Shown: positions 20,270 through 33,061, numbered from the stretch's first letter. The stretch: DNA of 64,000 nt from Echinarachnius parma (GCA_037951105.1 JBAMJV010008020.1:1-64000); one strand, 5' to 3'. The notes: a model not told the origin generated them from the sequence alone. Program-made: numbers and translations.

Positions 20270-21814
20270 TATATATAAACCCCTCAAAAAAAGTTCGGAA
20301 ACTCAAGTTTGATCGATTATATCTATTTTCTTATGAAATCATAATGGTTATATTTGGTATCACTTGAAAGAGTGTGTATACCTCTTTAAAATGATACCAA
20401 ATTCGTAACCACCACAAGTACGGGGTATGCGCAGTATATTTGAGAACGGGGGAAGGTCAGAGTGAAATGTCGGTATCAGAAAAAAAAGCCTGTTTAATTA
20501 TCTTTCCAATGACACCTCACTTGGAATGATTATGAAAGCCGGGTAGGTACATGTACAATAAAGGTGAATATTGGGGAGGATGTCGACAGCGAAATTATGT
20601 AAACAAAATGCATTTGATTGTGTGAAATTGAAGGCTTTCCATCCAAAAACTACTTTTTGTGGAGATATATACTTTACTTTACATAATCATTATGAAATTC
20701 AACATGTTGAAGCGTGTTAATTTGTCAATAAAACAATGCCCCATTCATAATGACTATGTGATTGAGGTGTGTGTAGTACCTCTAAAGGTATGGGGCTCAA
20801 AATGACACGTTGAAAGGTCGACGTTTTGCCGTTTGATAACGTGCTAACAGGGCATACCTACACGGTCAAAGAGGGCGCTAATATGCCAGTTCTGGCCAGT
20901 TTGCGTAGGTTTAGGAAAATTTGATGCATTTTCAAAACATCAAGTTTGAGAGTTTTCCTGTAATGCACACACACACATGCAGCATAATCATTGCAAATGA
21001 GATATCATATTAAAGGTAAATTAATGAGCTTTCTTATAGTGCAAAACGTAATGATGATAGAGTTATGAATAATAAAACAATATCTTACCGGAATCTTGAA
21101 ACAGGAAGCCACGGTCTTAAATCCTTAGCATTAATATGCCCCCATATCCGGCTTTACTGCACACACCCCAATAGCATAATTATTACAGGTGAGACATAAT
21201 TTTAAGGGAAAATAAACATGCTTTCACATGATGCTAAATTTACAAGTTTCAAGTTTCAAGTTTATTTTATTTATCTTTCTTATATAACACACATTACAAA
21301 TATGACATGAACATAACAAAATTGACAGAATATGGCGTTACAATAGAAAGATGAGGTGACCTAGGTTGAAAGCAAAGCTTGTGGAATTAAGGTCCCTCGT
21401 GAGTTGCTTATGAGTATGTCAAGATAGACAAACTCGTCAAATAGAAACACTGAATACATTAAAATGCTTACAAAAAATAAAGCTAAACTAATGAACTGAG
21501 AAAAAAAAATATATAAACATAAATATGTGTGATAAAAACAAAAACTACTGCCTACTAAATAATGGCTATTTACAGGAAAAGCAGGAAAATACCACGAGTA
21601 ACAGGACAAAAGACACGATAGAGCGAGAAAGAGGGGCAAAAAAAACTAGACTGAAAACACACACAAAACAAAACAAGACAGGAGATGATTTGAGAAACAG
21701 GAGTAGAATTAGAAGTATGCATACCTATATACTGTAGCAGATAATTCTCTCACATTGTACCTAATAAGAATCAAAACTATCAATCTAGGCAATATCGACT
21801 CAAGAAAAGTAACT

Positions 21815-22675
21815 TCAACTTGCGCTTAAAAACATAATTATACTGACTGATTGTGCTATTCTTGGTTCAAGGGAATTCCAAAACCTAGGTCCAGTGGACC
21901 CCAGTGTCGTCAGGGCGAATTGTGTTCTAACAAGAGGTAAATGATATGCTTTTGCGTGTCGTGTAGAATAATTATGAACTTGGTTATTTTTCTTAAATAT
22001 CCTGGCTAAGGCTACTGGCAGTAGACCTGCATTTAATTCATACATAAGAGCTCCTAATTGTAAATAATAAATATCTTCAACTTTCAAAACACTACTATTA
22101 TTAAAAAGGACATCAGTATGTGCTAAATAGTGAGTATTACAAACAATTATTCTTATTACTCTTTTCTGTACTAATAGTAATTTTTCCACTTGGGATTTTA
22201 ACGAGTTACCCCAAGCTAGTACACCATAGTTTAGATATGGCAGAATTAAAGTTGTATACAACATACGTAAAATACTTTGAGGAAACACAGATTTCAATTT
22301 ATAAATTACACCAGTATTTCTTGACAACAATCTACAAAGTTGACCAATATGGTACTTCCAATTTAAATCTTCATCGATATACAAGCCAAGAAATTTAAAA
22401 GTAGGTACCCTTTCAATTTCAACACCATTGAACATTACATTTCCAGGCAATATACTCAGGGAATTACTAAAAAGCATATAGTTAGTTTTTTTTAGATTTA
22501 AAGACAACTTATTTGCGTGAATCCACAAAGCCACATTAGTCAACTCAGAGTTTACAGTCTGCAAAAGAGTTTGAGGGTTTTTGTGAGAGAAAAATACACT
22601 TGAGTCATCTGCAAATAAAATGAATGATAACATCTTTGAGGAAAGCTGAAAGTCGTTTATATACACAATAAACAA
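21815..22675 (-). pseudogene. LINE ORF2, 3' half of reverse transcriptase and C-terminus
   Basis: Contains VYINDF, the catalytic LFADDSSVFFS motif, then LHANKLSLNLKKT-type thumb sequence and a C-terminal domain with GPRFWNSLEP. It is the downstream portion of the RT whose upstream part ends at 26515. The join is broken by the hAT insertion at 22706-23350 and the MITE at 23428-26522. Confidence 0.9.
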
Positions 22676-22705
22676 AAGCGGGCCTAGAAGGGATCCCTGT
22701 GGTAC

Positions 22706-23218
22706 TAGTGCTGTAACCGATCATCGGATCGGCATGCCGATCACGATCCGATCATACATGATCGGACCGTTTTTGCCGATTTCCGATCATGCAAAAAAAA
22801 AAAAAAAAAAAAAAAAAATCTGTTTTTTTTTTCTTTGGGAAATGATCCCAAAAAACATATTTTGGGAATATAAATGAATACCAAAGCAACATATATCCAT
22901 ATGAATAAGCCCAAGGTAATCTTGTATGGGTATGCTTTCATTTAAAACTGATTACCTCTCCTTTTACAAAATTATTCGCGCCGATTTTGAGCTTAGTCCC
23001 ATGTGTTTCTGAAAGGTTACGCCAAATTAATCACATGGGACTAAGCTCAAAATCGGCGCGAATAATTTTGTAAAAGGAGAGGTAATCAGTTTTAAATGAA
23101 AGCATAGCCATACAAGATTACCTTGGGCTTATTAATATGGATATATGTTGCTTTGGTATTCATTTATATTCCCAAAATGTGTTTTTTGGGGATCATTTTC
23201 CAAAGAAAAAAAAAACCG

Positions 23219-23249
<31 letters not shown>

Positions 23250-23350
23250 AGCCGATCATCCGATCCCGCTCATCGATCCGATTTCGAAGATCGATACAAT
23301 TTTGCCGATCCGATCAAACGATCCGATCATCAAGGTCAGTTACAGCACTA
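22706..23350. mobile_element. hAT-type fold-back element inside the LINE RT
   Basis: Termini TAGTGCTGTAAC and its complement match the hAT start YARNG. The perfect 8-bp duplication TGTGGTAC flanks it (22698-22705, 23351-23358) and sits in the LINE's conserved GVPQGS codons. Inside the termini are CGATCCGATC-rich blocks, long A and T runs, and arms of about 230 bp that are nearly perfect inverted copies around 23015. No transposase. Confidence 0.92.
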
Positions 23351-23427
23351 TGTGGTACCCCACAGGTGACACCCCGCATACTTGAATCAATTCCATTCAA
23401 AGAAACAAACTGTTTCCTATCTATTAA

Positions 23428-26400
23428 AGGGATAGTTGAGTTTTGGTAGAGAGGGCGCTAGACTACTTATTTTTTTTGTGAGGTAATGAAAAACTGAGTG
23501 TAAAATTTGAAAGAGCATAATATTTAAATAATAAAATCATCTTTGTTTGATCAAAATCGGTTCAGAGACGGCTGAAATATCCATAAATATAACTATTTGT
23601 AATAAACCTGAGGCCCCAGGTTTATTAGAGAATTTTGAACCAGCCGTTAAAAATTTTAAAAAATGCTTCCTCTTTTCAAAAAGTTACAAAATAGGTATTT
23701 AAATAGTTGTTGGTTATTTATCTATCTAATCACTATTTCAACAAAGCATCACATGCACAATATTTTATTCAAAATGGTTGAAACCGATGAGTGTTTAGAG
23801 AGCGCCCTCTTACGTTATAACGGCTCTTTTTGATGATAACATGATAATATAATTATATAATTATATATAATTATATATAAATCATTTATAATTATATAAA
23901 TGAAGGTATTAAAATTCGTTCTAGAGCATCACACTATGAATGTGGAGAAAGAGATACTGGGTATTTTACTCAATTAATGAAGTCTAATAAAAAGAAAACA
24001 TTGATTAGTAAACTTTATATTGATGAAGATATAAGTTTTGATCAAAAAAATATTATGCAGGAAATATATACATTTTATAGTAAGCTTTATGCTCAATCGG
24101 AAGGGGAAGTTGATTTTGTGGATGATTTTTTTCAGGACTTGCCAAAATTAAATTCAGAGTTGTGTGCATTATGTGAAGGCAAAATAACAAACGGAGAATG
24201 TGTTGCAGCCATAAAAGAAATGGCATCTAATAAATCCCCGGAAAATGATGGGTTAAGTGTCGAATTTTATATACTGTTTTGGCCATTAATAGGAAATTTA
24301 GTTGTAGATTCTGTAAATTTAGCTTTTGAAAAGAAGGAACTTTCCTCATCACAAAAGCAGGCAGTTATAAGTTTGATTTATAAAGAAGGAAAAGATCCCT
24401 TATTTATAAAAAATATAGACCAATATCTCTATTGAATGTTGACTACAAAATTTTAACTAAAGTGCTCTCTATAAGGATTAAAACAGTTTTAAATGAATTA
24501 ATTTCTGTAGACCAGGTGGGATATTTAAAAGGTCGAAATATAGGTGAAGCGATAAGAATGATAGATGATATAATTCATTATACATCAGTTAATAAAATAC
24601 CTGGATATATGATGATAATTGATTTTGAAAAGGCTTTTGATTCAGTTTCACATACTTTTTTGCAGAAGGTTTTGATTACATTTGGTTTTGGACCGTCATT
24701 TTGTAGATGGGTGGAGACTATATATAATAATGCTCAAAGTTGTGTTTTTAATGGGGGCGCATCTACTGGATACTTTGATATTAAGAGAGGTGTTAGACAG
24801 GGGGACCCCTGTCCTCATATTTGTTTATACTTTGTATTGAAATTTTAGCTCGTTCAATATATAAAGACCCTGAAATTCAAGGATTTACTTTTAATAATGT
24901 ACAAGTAAAACAAATTCTTTATGCAGACGATATGACTCTCTTTATTCGGGACTCAAACTCACTTAAAAGGGTAGAAAAACTGTTTGAAAGTTTTGCTAGA
25001 AATTCTGGATTAAAAATTAATAAAGAAAAAACTTTTATATTATTGTTAGGCCCTTCTCAAAATAAAAATATTGCTCTTCCATTTGGTAAAATAGTACAAA
25101 TAGTCAAGATTTTGGGTATATACTTTTCTTTGGATGTTGAAGTTCAGGAAAGGACAAATTATAAGGAAATTTTGAGTAGAATAAAAAGGTTGTTGTCTTG
25201 GTGGAAACAAAGAGATTTAACTTTAATGGGGAAAATCCAATTGATAAAAACGTTTATTTTGTCAAAATTGATTTATGTATCGGCGCTGACACCAGTACCG
25301 AATTGGGTATTTCAAGATTTGGACAAATTGGTTTTCACTTTTTGTGGAATGGAAAAGATAAAATTAAACGAAATGTTATGTTCTTGGATTATTGTAAAGG
25401 TGGACTTAGACTAACAGACTTTCATTTATTTATTTTAGTGCAAAGGATTATGTGGGTAAAGCGACTCTTAACGGGGGATGCAAAAATGGGATGGAAACAG
25501 TATTTTAATTATTTAACTAAAGATGCTGGAGGAAGTTTGATATTTTATAATAATGCAATAATAGTAATTTATGTTCTTTTTGTGGTAAATATGAAGAAAC
25601 TTACGAGCATTTATTTTGTCTTTGTGAGAAAGTAAAACCAATTTGGGAAGAGTGTGGGAATCTATTTAATTTAGTAGAGATTAAAAATATAAATTGGAAA
25701 GGTATCCATGTAGGGATAATTGAGTTAAACATAGGGAAGGAACAGTTATTAAATCATATAATAATTTTGATAAAATATATGATATTTATAGACAGTAAAA
25801 ATAAACATAAACCACCAACTCCTTTGGAGATTAAGAAAAGATTATTAGAAAATAGAAAGGAGGAGAAGAAACTAGCGGGAGACCGAGGTACCCTAACATA
25901 TCATTTTAGAAAGTGGGACAATTTAAAATAGCTTCGTGCAGAACAAAATAGGGAAGGCGAACAGAAGCAATGAAATAAACATAGCTGATAATTGGTCGAG
26001 ATTCTCACAAGATGTAGGCATGTTTTCTGTGAATGTGTGTGTGGGTGTCTGTGCACGCGTGTGTATGTGTGTATGTAAGTGCTTGTATAGGTGTTTTTGT
26101 TTTTTTGTTTGTTTGTTTGTTTGTTTTTTTTTGGGGGGGGGAATGTTTTGTTCTCTCCTATTTTCCCCTTTTTTATGTTTATGCTTTCTTCATGCATGCA
26201 TGTTTCATGCTTTATTTGATGTAAATAGTAAAAGTTAATTTGTACTATTTAGATGTGAATGTAAGATCATATTATATACAATTATGTAAACATGCAAATT
26301 ATTTAATATACTAATCTTGTTATTGATTGTTATTTTGTTATTGTTTGGAGAAAATAAATATCTTTGAAAAAAAAAAATAATAAGATCTTTACTACGTCAT

Positions 26401-26522
26401 TTGTAATTTTGTGTTCCTTTCTAGTTTTAACTATTAGTTTGTAATGTAATGATGCAGGTTTTGGTTACTAAAATTCAGTTTCACCAAAACTGTACTCTCC
26501 TTACCAGAACTCAACTATCCCT
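23428..26522. mobile_element. TTAA MITE (family D) carrying an L1-like LINE
   Basis: TTAA at 23424-23427 and 26523-26526 flanks AGGGATAGTTGAG and CTCAACTATCCCT. The left arm (AGAGGGCGCTA...) and right arm match the complete 559-bp copy at 42096-42654. The native copy is split between about 23848 and 26385 by the LINE below. Confidence 0.9.
23850..26380 (+). mobile_element. L1/Tx1-like LINE, 5'-truncated, frameshifted
   Basis: ORF2 RT runs from about 23885 in several frames: MKSNKKKTLISKLYIDED, NKSPENDGLSVEFY, then PISLLNVDYKI, MIIDFEKAFDSV, RGVRQGDPCP and the catalytic YADD (24920-24931). At least two frameshifts (near 24415-24440 and 24815-24840) break it, plus more near 25400. A Cys-His-like C-terminus (about 25580-25640) is seen. 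It ends in an A-run at 26369-26379. The endonuclease is missing. The assignment to L1/Tx1 rests on the RT style. Confidence 0.88.
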
Positions 26523-28542
26523 TTAAGTAGCTCCTAAACCAATCTAATGCTCTTCCCCTTACACCGTAATGGCCCAGTTTATATAATAAAATATCATTAT
26601 TAACAGTATCAAAAGCTTTAGAGTAGTCTAAAAAGACACCAACAGTATGCATGCGATTATCTAAGGCACTGGATATCTTTTTCACTAAATGTAAAATTGC
26701 ATGAGTTGTGTGTTTTTCACGAAAACCAAACTGAAAATTAGACAAAATATTAGCGTTCATCAAAAATGTTATTGTCCGGGTATACATTAACTTTTCAAGA
26801 ATTTTAGAAAATGAAGTTAACAAAGAAATAGGACGATAATTATTTAACATAAGGGCATCACCCTTTTTAAAAATTGGCACAACCTTTGCAATTTTCATTC
26901 TCATGGGTACAACACCAGTAGTTATTGATAAATTAAATATATGTATGAGAGGTTGTACAATACCAACAATTACATTTTTACCAACTCATTTGTTACATGG
27001 TCACAACCTGGACTTTTCTTATTCTTCAAGGAATGTACAATATCAAGCAATTCTTCAACAGTTACTGGCATTACAAACAAACTATTATGATTAGGGTTTC
27101 CTAAAAAAAATTGAAATGTTTTTTGAGACTCAGGAATAACACGTGACAAATTATGGCCAATATTACAAAAATATTCATTAAATTTGTCTACAATAACATC
27201 CGGATCATCAATTACATTCCCATCAATATTTATTTTACTTACACCAGACGCTTTATGATTTGGCTTAAAAACATTCCTTATCACTTTCCATGTCCCTTTA
27301 ATATTATTATGTGTCGCCTGAAATTGAGCAAGATAATACTGCTTCTTTGCAGCACGTAAAACGGAAGTAAGAGTATTTCGATAATTACTATATTTCCTTT
27401 GAGAAGACTGATACTTACTAATCTTATACTTATAGTACAACTTATTTTTCCTATTTATTGACCTCAATATAGAATTAGTAATCCATGGCAACCGAGGAGT
27501 TGTTTTACGATTTCTGTTATTACATTTACATAAGGGTACATTTTTATCATACAACAAAAAGAATATATTCAAAAATGTATTATATGAGCTATCAACATCA
27601 TAATCTTGTAATACTTCACTCCAATCAGTTGCTAGTAACTCGTCTCTCAATTTAGCAATTCTGGTAGGATTACTTCTCCTAACATATCTATTATTTAAAA
27701 TATTACAAAAACTTCTACCAAAGGACACCTTCGCATATACTGGGAAGTGGTCGGACAAATCTGAAATTATAATACCCGCATCTGGGATAGGTCGTACATT
27801 AGTAAAGATGTTATCAATGAGAGTAGAAGAAGACGCCCGTAACCCTAGTAGGTTTAGTAATTAAAGGCAATACAGAGAAAGATACACACATATTCAAAAA
27901 GTCACACACGTTTACATTCTCATCGTGCTGGAGAAGATTAATGTTATAATCACCCATAACAAAAACTGTTTTATTTAAAAATATTGAATTTGACAACACA
28001 GATTGCATTTCATTGATAAAGTAATTCACATTACCTTGTGGCGGTCTATAAACGACCCCAATTATAACATTCCGCCTGCCAGGAATAAGCAGTTCTACAA
28101 AAACACTTTCCATTAAATCATTCATTACATTAACTTCATTTAAGACTTGGTAATTTAAATGCGTGGGGACATACAGCGCGACTCCTCCTCCCCTTCTATC
28201 TTGTCGATTATTCACAATTAAATTTTTCCCTGGAAGAGAAAACACATTTCCTTCACTTTCATTTGATAACCAAGTTTCAGATATTCCTATAATCATAGAA
28301 CTATAGCACATGTTCTGCAAAAATACATTTAATTTATCAAAGTTTGCTTGCATACTACGAACATTAAAATGAAGCAGAGAGAGATCGTTATCACCAGAAA
28401 TAACCATCTTCTGAGAGAATTTGGTTTCTGTACAGTAGTTACAGTGACTTATGACTGCACCATTGCCTTCACCAAGGTCATACTCTAATGAGTCTGCGCT
28501 AGATTCAAGATAGTTACATATATCATCATCGTTTGTACCCAT
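26515..28542 (-). pseudogene. LINE ORF2, endonuclease and first half of reverse transcriptase
   Basis: Starts MGTNDDDICNYLE at 28542. Endonuclease motifs seen in order: LHFNVRSM, IGISETWLS, VVYRPPQ, GDYNINL and (after a frameshift near 27820) SDHFPVYA. RT follows: [41 protein letters not shown], ending at the MITE boundary. Two frame breaks, near 27820 and 26940. Confidence 0.9.
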
Positions 28543-28940
28543 AATTTACGGATTCATACCTGCATGGAGTGCAATATAACTGAAAATAAATGACATAGAA
28601 AGGCAGCCTACTACGTGCAAAAGAAAAGAACATATATATGAACAACAAACATGTTTGGTTATACTTATAAATATACATAATAGGCATAGAAAGAAAAGGA
28701 TAAAACACAGAAAAGGTGAGAGAAAAATTGGCAGAGTGGAAAAGATAATAGAAATGAAACAAGCAGTAGAACACTGTAACATGTTAACTGCCAGCCAGAC
28801 AAAAGGCCATGAGAAATGTTGTATGAATAATGTTGGATATGATGAAGAGAAAAGAGAATATAATATAATATAAGGGCGTAAACAAAAAAGAAAAAGACAG
28901 AGCAAAAGGAAGCATAATAGTGCAGAGCAAGATGTATCGA

Positions 28941-29219
28941 TCACAGTTTAGCAATATCTGCCTCACATGTGACCAACTTCTTGATGAAACCGCCATGCGA
29001 GTCCTTCATGCCAGCAAAGATGCGGCCATCAATGCTCCACGCCCTCAGGACTTTTTCGGTGTGACGCACCGTGTGATAAAGTTTTTGGTTCGCTGCCGTC
29101 AAGTCCTCGTTTATAAACACACCCGTCCCCTTCAGCTTGGAGCGGGCTTGAGCGAACTTTGCGCGTGTACGGTATGATCCAAAATGAACAACTATGGGCC
29201 GATCCTTCGACCGGTCCAC
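28941..29219 (-). pseudogene. LINE ORF1 C-terminal fragment
   Basis: Reads RPIVVHFGSYRTRAKFAQAR, LKGTGVFINEDLTAANQKL and WSIDGRIFAGM, the nucleic-acid-binding ORF1 tail of CR1/L2/L1-like LINEs. The 5' part is absent, so the LINE is 5'-truncated here. 28545-28900 is the ORF1-ORF2 spacer and contains no other gene. Confidence 0.8.
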
Positions 29220-29719
29220 TGCTGTCCCATTTACTGATGCTTATGCAATGTAAAACCCCAAAACATCCCCTCCAATAGTCGATTTTCGATGCAACGCCTT
29301 CAATTTCACAAAATGAAATGCATTTTGCAACATTTCATATTCGACCCTCCCCCATATTCAGCTGCTAATAAAATTGTTACGGACATAATCGTATAGAAAG
29401 GATAGGCAAGTGGGCTTTAAAATGATACCAAATTTGATAGGTTTAAATCATTTGAACGCGCTACAATCTTCGATAAAAATGAGCATTAAAAAGTACGACA
29501 CAAGAGTAAAATTTCCCAACTGAACACTCGGCTCCATTCTGAAACGCACTATGTATTCCCTGATTTGAAATAAATGACAAATAATGTACCATTATAAAGG
29601 GAAATCACCATGCAATGCAATGACACTAAAATAAAAAAAATATACAATTTTACAATAAGAGTATAATATAATCGATCAAAGTTGAGTTTCCGAACTTTTT
29701 TTGAGGGGTTTATATAGAC

Positions 29720-30085
29720 ATACATTATAAAGGTGTACGTTGTAATACTCTTTGAACGTTATGGAGTGGACTATCACATGAGCCAATATAACATGATAAA
29801 CCTCGTTAGTTTAGAGAGATGTTGTCTTAACTAATGAACTGAAAACTCCATTCCCCTGTTGACGTCCTTCCGTTACCCGCTCATCAGTGTCCATATATCA
29901 TTAACGTGATGTGGTCAGAATTTTGAAAAATAGTGGAAATCAAAGGTGTTCCACCAAAGGTCACATACTAGTATATGTAATTGACAATGATGAATACATG
30001 CAGTAAAAATATGTCCTTGAATTATAAATGGTGGCTGAATTTCCTTATGTATTTATGTGGTGGAATTCCCCTTTAATGTCCATTG
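29720..30085. repeat. Dispersed repeat, copy 2 (copy 1 at 7130-7610)
   Basis: Same ordered blocks as copy 1: GTTGTAATACTCTT, GAGCCAATATAACATGATA, GTCCTTCCGTTACC and GGAAATCAAAGGTGTTCCACC. No ORF. Confidence 0.65.
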
Positions 30086-30403
30086 CTACTCAGTTCAATT
30101 TCATTGCTAATTGTTCCAATTTAAATTTTATTAATTGAAAGTGTTCTGTAAGACAACTATGTTGTAGTCATATTGAATACGGAAAATGGTGCATGCCTTG
30201 TGATAAGTTTGTTGATCATGGTCATATTATTACAAACACATCCATTCATATAGTTACAATTTTTTGTACTCTTATTTTACGTCAAAATGGGAATGGAGTT
30301 TTCCCCATTATATGATGCATCAAAACTGTTCAACATTCTACTTGTTCATTTACGAATTATACACGACGTTAAGATATTTAAAAAAGGAAATAATGAAGCT
30401 AAC
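30086..30403. other. Unassigned AT-rich spacer
   Basis: No gene or repeat recognised. Confidence 0.4.
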
Positions 30404-30791
30404 CATACCGTGGGTGCTGGAGAACCCGGACGGGGGGGGGGGGGGGGGGGGGGGGGAACCCGGCCAAAAAATTGACAGGGCTACCTTTGAAATTAGATTT
30501 GCCGAGAATGCACTGAACATGCGACTCAAAACTTATATCAAACGATTTATCTGTATATCTCAATAGTTCATTTCGGTAGAAACGTACACCAATTGGACCA
30601 TAATATCGCGGTGCCTTCGCTGATAAAAAAATTATCGCTCAACGGCAAAGCGGGTTTCCGCACGGCGCGATTTCATGCACCAAGGTTCAATTTATCGCAG
30701 TGTAGGAGAACCCGGCTACCGCGCACGGTGCGTGTATGACGCACTGTACTATTGTGTGTGACTGTCCGGGTTCTCTAGCACCTACGGTACT
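30404..30791. mobile_element. TIR element with 25-base G-run
   Basis: TACCGTGGGTGCTGGAGAAC (left) pairs with GTTCTCTAGCACCTACGGTA (right); AACCCGGAC / GTCCGGGTT continue the pairing. A run of 25 Gs (30432-30456) lies inside the left end. No ORF. Confidence 0.75.
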
Positions 30792-30928
30792 AGATTTATA
30801 ATTCATGTGCATATTAGCTGTTCAATGACTGTTATACTCATGCACTTATGCCTTTTGGTTTCCTCGTTGATTCTGATTAATATTTGTAAATTATTATTAC
30901 CCCTATCTTTGTAAATTTATATGTTTTT

Positions 30929-32570
30929 ATACCCCCGTCAAATGAAGTTTGAAAGGGGGTATTAGGAATCAGCGTGTGGGCGGGCGGTCGGTCGGTCGGT
31001 CGGTCGGTCGGTCGGTCGGTCGGTCGGTCGGTTGGTCTGTTGCAAAAGTTTGTGGAGTGAACTACTTTCACAGTTTTTGAGCAATTTTGATGAAATTTGG
31101 TACACTTAATGTTCTTGGGGTAAGGGTGTTCAAGACACATTTTTCGTGAATGTTAGATAAGGCGTTGCCATGGTAACCACAATTTTGCACCAAAAATATG
31201 AAAATCTTGTGGAGCGAACTACTTTCACAGTTTTTGAGCAATTTTGATGAAATTTGGTACACTTAATGTTCTTGGGGTAAGGGTGTGCAAGACACATTTT
31301 TCGTGAATGTTAGATAAGGCGTTGCCATGGTAACTACAATTTTGCACCAAAAATATGAAAATCTTGTGGAGCGAACTACTTCTACAGTTTTTGAGCAAAT
31401 TTGATGAAACTTGACACACTGAATGTTCCTGAGGTAAGGGTGTGCAAGACATATTCCGTGAATGTTAGATAAGGCGTTGCCATGGCAACCACAATTTTGC
31501 ACCAAAAATATGAAAATCTTGTGGAGCGAACTACTTCTACAGTTTTTGAGCAAATTTGATGAAACTTGACACACTGAATGTTCCTGAGGTAAGGGTGTGC
31601 AAGACATATTCCGTGAATGTTAGATAAGGCGTTGCCATGGTAACCAAAATTTTGCATCAACGATATGAAAATCTTGTGGAGCGAACTACTTCCACAGTTT
31701 TTGTGCAATTTTTATAAAACTTGACACACTGAATGTTCCTGAGGTAAGGGTGTGCAAGACTCATTTTCCGTGAATGAATGATAAGGCGTTGCCATGGTAA
31801 CCAAAATTTTGCACCAAAAATATGAAAATCTTGTGGAGCAGACTACTTCCACAGTTTTTAAGCAATTTTGATGAAACTTGACACACTGAATGTTCCTGAG
31901 GTAAGGGTGTGCAAGACACATTCCGTGAATGTTAGATAAGGCGTTGCCATGGTAACCAAAATTTTGCACAAAAAATATGAGTCTTGTGGAGCGAACTACT
32001 TCCACAGTTTTTGTGCAATTTTTATGAAACTTGACACACTAAATGTTCCTGAGGTAAGGGTGTGCAAGACTCATTTTCCGTGAATGAATGATAAGGCGTT
32101 GCCATGGTAACCAAAATGTTGCACCAACAATATGAAAATCTTGTGGAGCAAACTACTTCCACAGTTTTTGAGCAATTTTGATGAAACTTGACACACTGAA
32201 TGTTCCTGAGGTAAGGGTGTGCAAGACACATTCCGTGAATGTTAGATAAGGCGTTGCCATGGTAACCAAAATTTTTTACCAAAAATATGAACATCTTGTG
32301 GAGTAAACTACTTCCACAGTTTTTGAGCAATTTTGATGAAACTTGACACACTGAATGTTCCAGAGGTAAGGGTGTGCAAGACTCATTCTGTGAATGTCAG
32401 ATAAGGTGTTGCCATGGTAACTAACATTTTGCACCAAAAATGATCAAATCTTGTGGAGTGAACTACTTCCACAGTTTTTGAGCAATTTTAATGAAACTTG
32501 GTAGACATATTGATTCATATGTCACTTGGCTAAAGGCTTCCTAATCACGTTCAAAAAGTCCCATAAATGG
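30929..32570 (-). mobile_element. Tandem-repeat element with hairpin head and GGTC microsatellite
   Basis: Begins with a hairpin (ATACCCCCGTCAAA paired with TTTGAAAGGGGGTAT, 30929-30962), then a CGGT microsatellite (30982-31032), then nine full and one partial unit of about 156 bp starting GTGGAG at 31052, 31209, 31366, 31521, 31676, 31833, 31986, 32143, 32298 and 32453. The layout (hairpin, microsatellite, core tandem units of about 160 bp) recalls 'pearl'/Helitron-derived elements of marine invertebrates; that link is inference. Minus-strand ORFs through the array are repeat artefacts. Confidence 0.75.
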
Positions 32571-32773
32571 CGGAGCTTTACCCCCCCCCCCCCACCACCA
32601 CCATCCCCCACCCTGCTCACAGCATCGGATTAATTAACCAGTCACCTAATCATGATTATGATTCATTATTACTGTCATAGTTGCTCCTTTGATTGATATA
32701 AAGGAAAATGTAAAATGTACTTTATTCTATTGTAATTATTTAAACTTGAACATTTAGCGTTTGTATTTCCTAG

Positions 32774-32955
32774 AACCTGGACCACCTCTTGCAATAACAA
32801 TCCCCGCCTGATCGTAGAATGATCAAAATGGGGGTAATATCATTAATGTCAGATTTTGTACCCTGCCGTGACAATCCAGGCATCAGATGTAGATGAAACC
32901 AGCTGCCTGACCGTAGTATGATAGTCGCCATATCCCCTGGAGGGAAACTCTGTTG
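32774..32955 (+). pseudogene. Two ghost copies of the first FN3 exon
   Basis: Copy 1 (32774-32830) has a splice-like TTTCCTAG and AACCTGGACCACCTCTTGC, then a deletion and TAG/TGA stops. Copy 2 (about 32862-32950) aligns with GTGCAGATCCCAGCCTCAGA through AGGGGAAAGTC of the real exon, with indels and a stop near the FN3 Trp. Both lie within 300 bp upstream of the real exon at 33062. Confidence 0.85.
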
Positions 32956-33061
32956 GGTTTTTACATGTAATATATTATTTTGACCATTAATTGATAGAAA
33001 ACAGTTATAGTTCTTTGACTTATCTTATAGTAACACTAATTGTTTTCATCTCCATTTTTAG

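Larger units (their letters stand above)
21245..29225 (-). mobile_element. CR1/L2-group LINE, 5'-truncated in ORF1, split by two insertions
   Basis: Reading the minus strand from about 29225 down: ORF1 C-terminus, ORF2 endonuclease, reverse transcriptase, C-terminal domain, then a 3' tail of AACTTGAAA-type units near 21245. The sequence is interrupted by a hAT element (22706-23350, within the G-V-P-Q-G motif) and a TTAA MITE (23428-26522). A 7-bp TGATGCT beside both ends may be the target duplication. Frameshifts and stops make it inactive. Group assignment is from the RT and ORF1 style only. Confidence 0.85.
20280..29708. mobile_element. Outer TIR element of a four-deep transposon nest
   Basis: Left end CCCCTCAAAAAAAGTTCGGA and right end its complement; inner similarity continues (TGAAATTGAAGGC-type block at about 20620 and, reversed, about 29300). 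Flanks are TA-rich. The native element is about 1.4 kb; the rest is a CR1/L2-like LINE inserted inside it. A related element is at 50340-52897. Confidence 0.8.

Noticed and set aside
26033..26238. Cys/Val-rich small secreted peptide
   Set aside because: Translation of TG and T-run simple sequence in the 3' UTR of the L1-like LINE.
30877..32351. Series of repetitive minus-strand ORFs as a repeat protein
   Set aside because: The ORFs arise from a 156-bp tandem array, shift frame between units and have no conserved start.
31052..32560. CRISPR-like array
   Set aside because: Units are contiguous 156-bp repeats without unique spacers, in a eukaryotic genome.
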